A stretch of DNA of 64,000 bases from DATAOG01 sp963753685 (GTDB lineage: Bacteria; Pseudomonadota; Alphaproteobacteria; Geminicoccales; Geminicoccaceae): the NCBI GenBank assembly GCA_963753685.1, contig CAVWDE010000006.1, positions 496,001 to 560,000 on the forward strand, read 5' to 3'. Positions 60,769 through 64,000 of the stretch are shown piece after piece (position 1 is the first letter of the stretch; each line of letters begins with the position of its first letter). A model generated the notes under the pieces. It ran no database searches. It had not been told where the DNA came from and saw only the letters and a list, made by a program, of their open reading frames with translations. Both the position numbers and the translations under genes were made by a program.

Positions 60769-61973
60769 TCCTCCTGCGCAACGGCGAGGTCCTGGCGCCG
60801 GAAGCGCTCGGGCGCAAGGACATCCTGATCGCCGGCGAGCGGATCGTCGCGGTCGCCGAGCCGGGCCTCGAGATCCGCGGCATCGAGGTCGAGGAGCGCG
60901 ATCTGGCTGGTCTGACGCTGACGCCGGGCTTCATCGACAACCACGTGCATGTGCTGGGCGGCGGCGGCGGCCTCGGCTTCTCGAGCCGCGCGCCGGAGCT
61001 GCAGACCAGCCAGCTGGTCCGCGCCGGGATCACGAGCGTGATCGGCATGCTGGGCTTCGATGCGACCTCCAAGGACATGAGGGCGCTGGTCGCCAAGACC
61101 AAGGCGTTCAGCGAGGACGGCATCTCGGCCTTTGCGCTGACCGGGGCGACGCTCGAGCATCCGGTGCCGACCTTGACCGGCCGGCTCCGGGACGACATCG
61201 CCTTCGTCGAGGAGATCATCGGGGTCGGCGAGATCTCGGTCTCCGAGCTCGGCTACGCCTATGATTCCAACGGGCCGGGGGCGCAGTACATCGCCGAGGC
61301 AGCGACCGAGGGCCTGCTCGCCGGGCGCCTCGCCAGGAAGCGCGGCTATCTCTGTCTGCAGGTGCCGCCCTACCACGGCGCCTGCCTGAAGCCGGTGCTC
61401 GCCATGCTCGAGCGGACCGGCCTGCCGATCGGCCAGCTGCTGCCCTCGCACGTCAACCAGACCGAAGCCTACATGGCGGATGCGCTCGCCTGGACCAAGC
61501 GCGGCGGCTGGGTCGACGTCGGCGCCAACTACAGTCCGGACAACAATTTCAGCCGCGCGACCGCGCCGGCGAGCGCGATCTCGCAGCTGCTCGAGGCGGG
61601 CGTGCCGCTCGATCTGATCCTGTTGAGCTCCGATGGCAACGGCGCGCCGCCCAAAGAGGAAAAGCGCGAAGGTCAGCCGGCGGTCGCCAACTACATGCCG
61701 GTCGGGGCGCTGCCCGCCACCTGGCGCCGGTTGATCATCGAGGAGGGCCTGTCGGCGAGCGATGCGCTGCGGGTCGTCACCTCGAACGTCGCCGCCGCGA
61801 CCGGCCTGATGCGCAAGGGGCGGATTGCGCCCGGCCTCGATGCCGACCTGATCGTCTTCGACGCCGGCTGGCAGATCCGGACCGTGATCGCCCGCGGCCG
61901 GGTCATGGTCGAGGACGGCCGGCCGCTCGTCCGTGGCATGTTCGACCAGATCCTGCTCGACCAGCTCGCCTGA
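60765..61973 (+). CDS. Isoaspartyl-dipeptidase-like amidohydrolase
   Basis: A 402-residue metal-dependent hydrolase resembling IadA, which removes isoaspartyl residues from peptides. It shows H60/H62 in IDNHVHVLGGGG, LLPSHVNQTEAYM, LSSDGNGAPP (aspartate) and GRIAPGLDADLIVFDAG. Two places differ from E. coli IadA as I recall it: where the bridging carbamylated lysine is expected (IGVKCAISDH) this protein has IGVGEISVSELG, and the following zinc histidine region (VFHMG) reads LQVPPYHG. A glutamate may replace the lysine. It may therefore act on another amide or lactam. It is translationally coupled to the YCII gene. Confidence 0.82.
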   Translation: MILLRNGEVLAPEALGRKDILIAGERIVAVAEPGLEIRGIEVEERDLAGLTLTPGFIDNHVHVLGGGGGLGFSSRAPELQTSQLVRAGITSVIGMLGFDATSKDMRALVAKTKAFSEDGISAFALTGATLEHPVPTLTGRLRDDIAFVEEIIGVGEISVSELGYAYDSNGPGAQYIAEAATEGLLAGRLARKRGYLCLQVPPYHGACLKPVLAMLERTGLPIGQLLPSHVNQTEAYMADALAWTKRGGWVDVGANYSPDNNFSRATAPASAISQLLEAGVPLDLILLSSDGNGAPPKEEKREGQPAVANYMPVGALPATWRRLIIEEGLSASDALRVVTSNVAAATGLMRKGRIAPGLDADLIVFDAGWQIRTVIARGRVMVEDGRPLVRGMFDQILLDQLA

Positions 61974-61979
61974 GGGCGC

Positions 61980-62351
61980 TCAGCCGGCGTCCCGCTGCCG
62001 GGGCGCCCGCTCCTCGGCGTCGGCATCATCCGAGCCCGCCGCGGCCTCACGCTGCGAGCGCCGGCTCAGGAACTGGAAAGCGCCGAGCCCGACCAGGGCC
62101 AGCACCGCGCTCGCCATCACCAGCGTCGGAAAGACCATCTGATCGAAGGTCTTGTTGCGGCCCGCCTCGAAGATGCCGACCACACCCTCGAGCGAGAGGG
62201 CGATGATGATGATGGTCATGAACTTGGTCAGCGAACGCAGTGCCTCGGCCGGAGCGCGCATTTCGCGCTCGCGAACGAGGTTCTCCTCGAACACGAACTT
62301 GGCGACGTCGCCGATCGCGAGGGCGACAATCATCAGACCGACCCCGTTCAT
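61980..62351 (-). CDS. Small membrane protein of unknown function
   Basis: A 123-residue protein with an N-terminal hydrophobic stretch (GVGLMIVALAIGDVAKFVF) and two clear helices (FMTIIIIALSLEGVVGIF and VFPTLVMASAVLALVGLGAF), then a charged tail. I do not recognise the family. The start ATG at 62351 is two bases from the left end of the IS66 element, which has therefore replaced its native upstream region, including any promoter and ribosome site. Confidence 0.65.
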   Translation of the reverse strand: MNGVGLMIVALAIGDVAKFVFEENLVREREMRAPAEALRSLTKFMTIIIIALSLEGVVGIFEAGRNKTFDQMVFPTLVMASAVLALVGLGAFQFLSRRSQREAAAGSDDADAEERAPRQRDAG

Positions 62352-62352
62352 C

Positions 62353-62376
62353 GTAACCGTCCGGTCTGGGCCGCCT
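62353..62376. repeat. Putative IS66 left terminal inverted repeat
   Basis: Begins GTAACCGTCCGGTCTGGG. The GTAA tip and its position right at the boundary of the neighbouring gene support it; the right repeat is outside the window. Confidence 0.5.
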
Positions 62377-62421
62377 GTTCGTAGAGCTCGGCGGCGGGTA
62401 GAGGCTCACGTCTTGGCGTGA

Positions 62422-62452
62422 TGGTGTCCACTAACCGACTTGGTGGACACCA
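62422..62452. promoter_or_regulatory. Inverted repeat in the IS66 leader
   Basis: TGGTGTCCAC (62422-62431) and GTGGACACCA (62443-62452) are perfect 10-bp arms with an 11-base spacer, just before tnpA. It could be an mRNA hairpin limiting transposase expression or a protein-binding site. Confidence 0.5.
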
Positions 62453-62468
62453 AGGTGGGGCTGGGACG

Positions 62469-62909
62469 GTGAAGGATGGGCATGCTGGTCGGCGCCGGTG
62501 GACGGCCGAACAGAAGCAGCGGATCGTCGAGGAGACGCGGGCGCCTGGCGCCTCGGTGTCGGTGGTGGCCAGGCGGTACGACATCAATGCCAACCTCCTG
62601 TTCAAGTGGAAGCGCCGGGACGAGGCGGTCGAGCCCTGTGTGTCGCCATGGGGGTCGCCGGAGTTCGTGCCGATCGGCGTGGTCGGCCAGGCCAACGATG
62701 GCGGACCGGCGCTGCTCGGGAGGATGCCCGGGGGCGCCGACGGCCACCGGCGGAATGGATGGGGTGACCCGCGAGGAGGGTCGGGGCTGGAGAGCCGCGC
62801 CGGCGTGATCGAGATTGAGCTGCCCGACGGCGCACGGGTCCGGGTCGATGCCTTGGTCGACAGTCGGGCGCTGGCTCGGGTGCTGAGCGCGCTCAAGCGT
62901 TGCCGATGA
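62469..62909 (+). CDS. tnpA: IS66 accessory protein TnpA
   Basis: A helix-turn-helix accessory protein of IS66. RRRWTAEQKQRIVEETRAPG and VVARRYDINANLLFKWKRRD form the transposase-8-like HTH. The C-terminal VIEIELPDGARVRVDALVDS is also typical of IS66 TnpA. GTG 62469 (146 residues) is chosen so that the hairpin stays in the leader; GTG 62418 and ATG 62421 are alternatives in the same frame. Its stop overlaps the tnpB start. Confidence 0.85.
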   Translation: MKDGHAGRRRWTAEQKQRIVEETRAPGASVSVVARRYDINANLLFKWKRRDEAVEPCVSPWGSPEFVPIGVVGQANDGGPALLGRMPGGADGHRRNGWGDPRGGSGLESRAGVIEIELPDGARVRVDALVDSRALARVLSALKRCR

Positions 62910-63259
62910 TCCAGGTCGCGCCGGGCACCAAGGTCCATCTCGCGTGCCGGCCGGTCAGCATGCGCTACGGCTTCGACGGCCTGTGCGCCAAGGCCGCCTC
63001 GGTGCTCGCGCTGGACCCGTTCTCGGGCCATCTGTTTTGCTTCCGCAGCAAGCGCGGCGACTATTTGAAGATCCTGTATTGGGACGGCTCGGGTCTCTGC
63101 CTGTTCGCCAAACGCCTGGAGCGCGGCAAGTTCGTCTGGCCGCCGATCGTGGACGGCGGCCTGATTCTGACCCCGGCCCAGCTGGCGCTGTTGCTCGAGG
63201 CGATCGATTGGCGGCGGACCGTGGCGCCAGCGCTGCCCGCGCGCCCGACGGCGGTCTGA
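62906..63259 (+). CDS. tnpB: IS66 accessory protein TnpB
   Basis: The 117-residue IS66 Orf2 protein. VHLACRPVSMRYGFDGLCAK and FCFRSKRGDYLKILYWDGSGLCLFAKRLERG are hallmark sequences, followed by LILTPAQLALLLEAIDW. ATG 62906 overlaps the tnpA TGA (ATGA), giving translational coupling. Full length and intact. Confidence 0.93.
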   Translation: MIQVAPGTKVHLACRPVSMRYGFDGLCAKAASVLALDPFSGHLFCFRSKRGDYLKILYWDGSGLCLFAKRLERGKFVWPPIVDGGLILTPAQLALLLEAIDWRRTVAPALPARPTAV

Positions 63260-63319
63260 TAAGCGCCTGATCGGGCGATCTTTTATCGCCAAGCCGGTTG
63301 CGTTCTGGTAGAGGGAGCC

Positions 63320-64000
63320 ATGCCGTCGGCAACCGCCTCCCTGCCTTCCGATCCCGAAGCTCTGCGTGCCCTTGCGATCTCGCTGCAGGCGGCGCTCGCG
63401 ACCAGGGAGCGCGAGCTCGCGGCGCGGGATGCCGAGCTCCACGCCAAGACGCTTCACATCGAGAAGCTGCGGGCGACCCTCGCGTTGATGAAGCGGGCCC
63501 GCTTCGGCCGCTCCTCGGAGCGGATCGACCAGCTCGAGCTCTTGATCGGTGACCTCGAGGAAGCCGAAGCCGAGCACCAGGCTCGTGAGGCGACCGCCCA
63601 GTCCACCGGAGATCGGCCTCCCGCCAAGTCGGGCGCGCCGCGTCCTCGTGGTCGCCAGCCGTTGCCGGCCCATCTGCCGCGCGAGCGGGTGGTGCACGCG
63701 CCGGCCTGCGCCTGCCCAGCCTGTGGCAGCACCCGCCTGACCCGGCTCGGCGAGGACGAGCGGGAAGTGCTCGACTACGTGCCCTCGCACTTCAAGGTGG
63801 TGGTGCACGTCCGGCCCAGGATGAGCTGCCGCGCGTGCGAGACGATCACCCAGATGGCGGCGCCGCCGCTGCCGATCGAGCGTGGCCGGCCGGGTGCGAG
63901 CCTGCTCGCCCATGTCCTGGTCGCCAAGTATTGCGATCACGCTCCGCTCTACCGGCAGAGCGCCATCTACGCCCGGGCCGGGGTCGAGCTCGAGCGCTCC
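63320..64000 (+). CDS. tnpC: IS66 transposase TnpC, N-terminal part (cut by window end)
   Basis: The DDE transposase; 227 codons are present and the frame is still open at 64000. ATG 63320 follows GAGGGAG. A coiled-coil leader (LQAALATRERELAARDAEL) precedes the IS66 helical segment LMKRARFGRSSERIDQLELL. A zinc-finger-like CPACGSTRL...CRACETI follows, then LLAHVLVAKYCDHAPLYRQS, the start of the catalytic region. The DDE residues are outside the window. Confidence 0.93.
   Translation, partial: MPSATASLPSDPEALRALAISLQAALATRERELAARDAELHAKTLHIEKLRATLALMKRARFGRSSERIDQLELLIGDLEEAEAEHQAREATAQSTGDRPPAKSGAPRPRGRQPLPAHLPRERVVHAPACACPACGSTRLTRLGEDEREVLDYVPSHFKVVVHVRPRMSCRACETITQMAAPPLPIERGRPGASLLAHVLVAKYCDHAPLYRQSAIYARAGVELERS

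Larger units (their letters stand above)
62353..64000 (+). mobile_element. IS66-family insertion sequence, left part (runs off the window)
   Basis: The three-gene order tnpA-tnpB-tnpC with tight coupling is the IS66 layout. The left end is placed at 62353, where GTAACCGTCC begins; IS66 ends start with GTAA and insertion makes 8-bp target duplications. The 8 bases before it are CGTTCATC; the matching copy on the right is beyond 64000 and cannot be checked. All three genes look intact as far as they go. Confidence 0.85.

Noticed and set aside
1..64000. tRNA or rRNA genes and replication origin
   Set aside because: Reading the gene-free stretches by eye gave no cloverleaf-like sequence, no conserved rRNA blocks and no DnaA-box cluster. 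A covariance search could still find something missed.

Overview
The window reads as a chromosomal segment of a GC-rich alphaproteobacterium (roughly 68-70% G+C by eye). The aerobic CobS/CobT cobaltochelatase pair with its BolA and J-domain neighbours, the petABC (fbc) bc1 operon, HemF, and the urt-ure gene order all point that way. The single-chain AceE pyruvate dehydrogenase with a lipoyl-bearing E3 suggests a Rhodospirillales- or Geminicoccales-like lineage. This placement is inference; there is no rRNA in the window.

Layout. 1-395: end of an RND efflux pump. 885-3492: solute-binding protein and rhamnonate-dehydratase-like enolase-superfamily enzyme (minus strand). 3.7-12.7 kb: DUF1902 protein, pyrE, glcF and a pyruvate dehydrogenase operon (aceE, a homocysteine-methyltransferase-like gene, aceF, lpdA). 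12.7-16.1 kb: an accessory island with a higBA toxin-antitoxin pair and a clear autoregulatory promoter, a dense direct-repeat array, and a low-GC SF2 helicase with broken frames. 16.4-29.7 kb: hemH, ureD, a sigma-54-type promoter, urtABCDE and ureABCEFG; a BrnT-type toxin-antitoxin pair sits antisense between urtD and urtE. 29.7-34.4 kb: an unknown protein, MOSC protein, RluA-type pseudouridine synthase, amine oxidase-like flavoprotein and repeats. 34.6-44.5 kb: SOS1-like Na+/H+ antiporter with a cyclic-nucleotide-binding domain, short-chain dehydrogenase, glycosyltransferase, three c-di-GMP signalling proteins and a hydrolase. 44.6-54.7 kb: petABC, hemF, ppa, bolA-like, an XRE regulator, J-domain protein, cobS, cobT and a SYLF-domain protein. 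55.3-60.4 kb: polyamine-type ABC transporter. 60.4-64 kb: YCII protein, isoaspartyl-dipeptidase-like amidohydrolase, a small membrane protein, and an IS66 element running off the window.

How the genes work together. The largest functional unit takes up urea (UrtABCDE) and hydrolyses it (urease plus nickel chaperones UreDEFG). The sigma-54 promoter in front of urtA implies nitrogen-status control. The pyruvate dehydrogenase operon and bc1 complex are core respiration, and the polyamine transporter is a third nitrogen-related system.

Two things stand out. First, at least ten genes, several of them housekeeping (lpdA, hemH, ureC, ureG, urtD), carry frame breaks, nearly all explained by one extra base. 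This looks like consensus error rather than gene decay, so those genes are annotated as single CDSs. Second, a roughly 165-bp nested palindromic intergenic element occurs in two full and two partial copies. It looks like a small non-coding mobile repeat and is the best candidate here for something undescribed.
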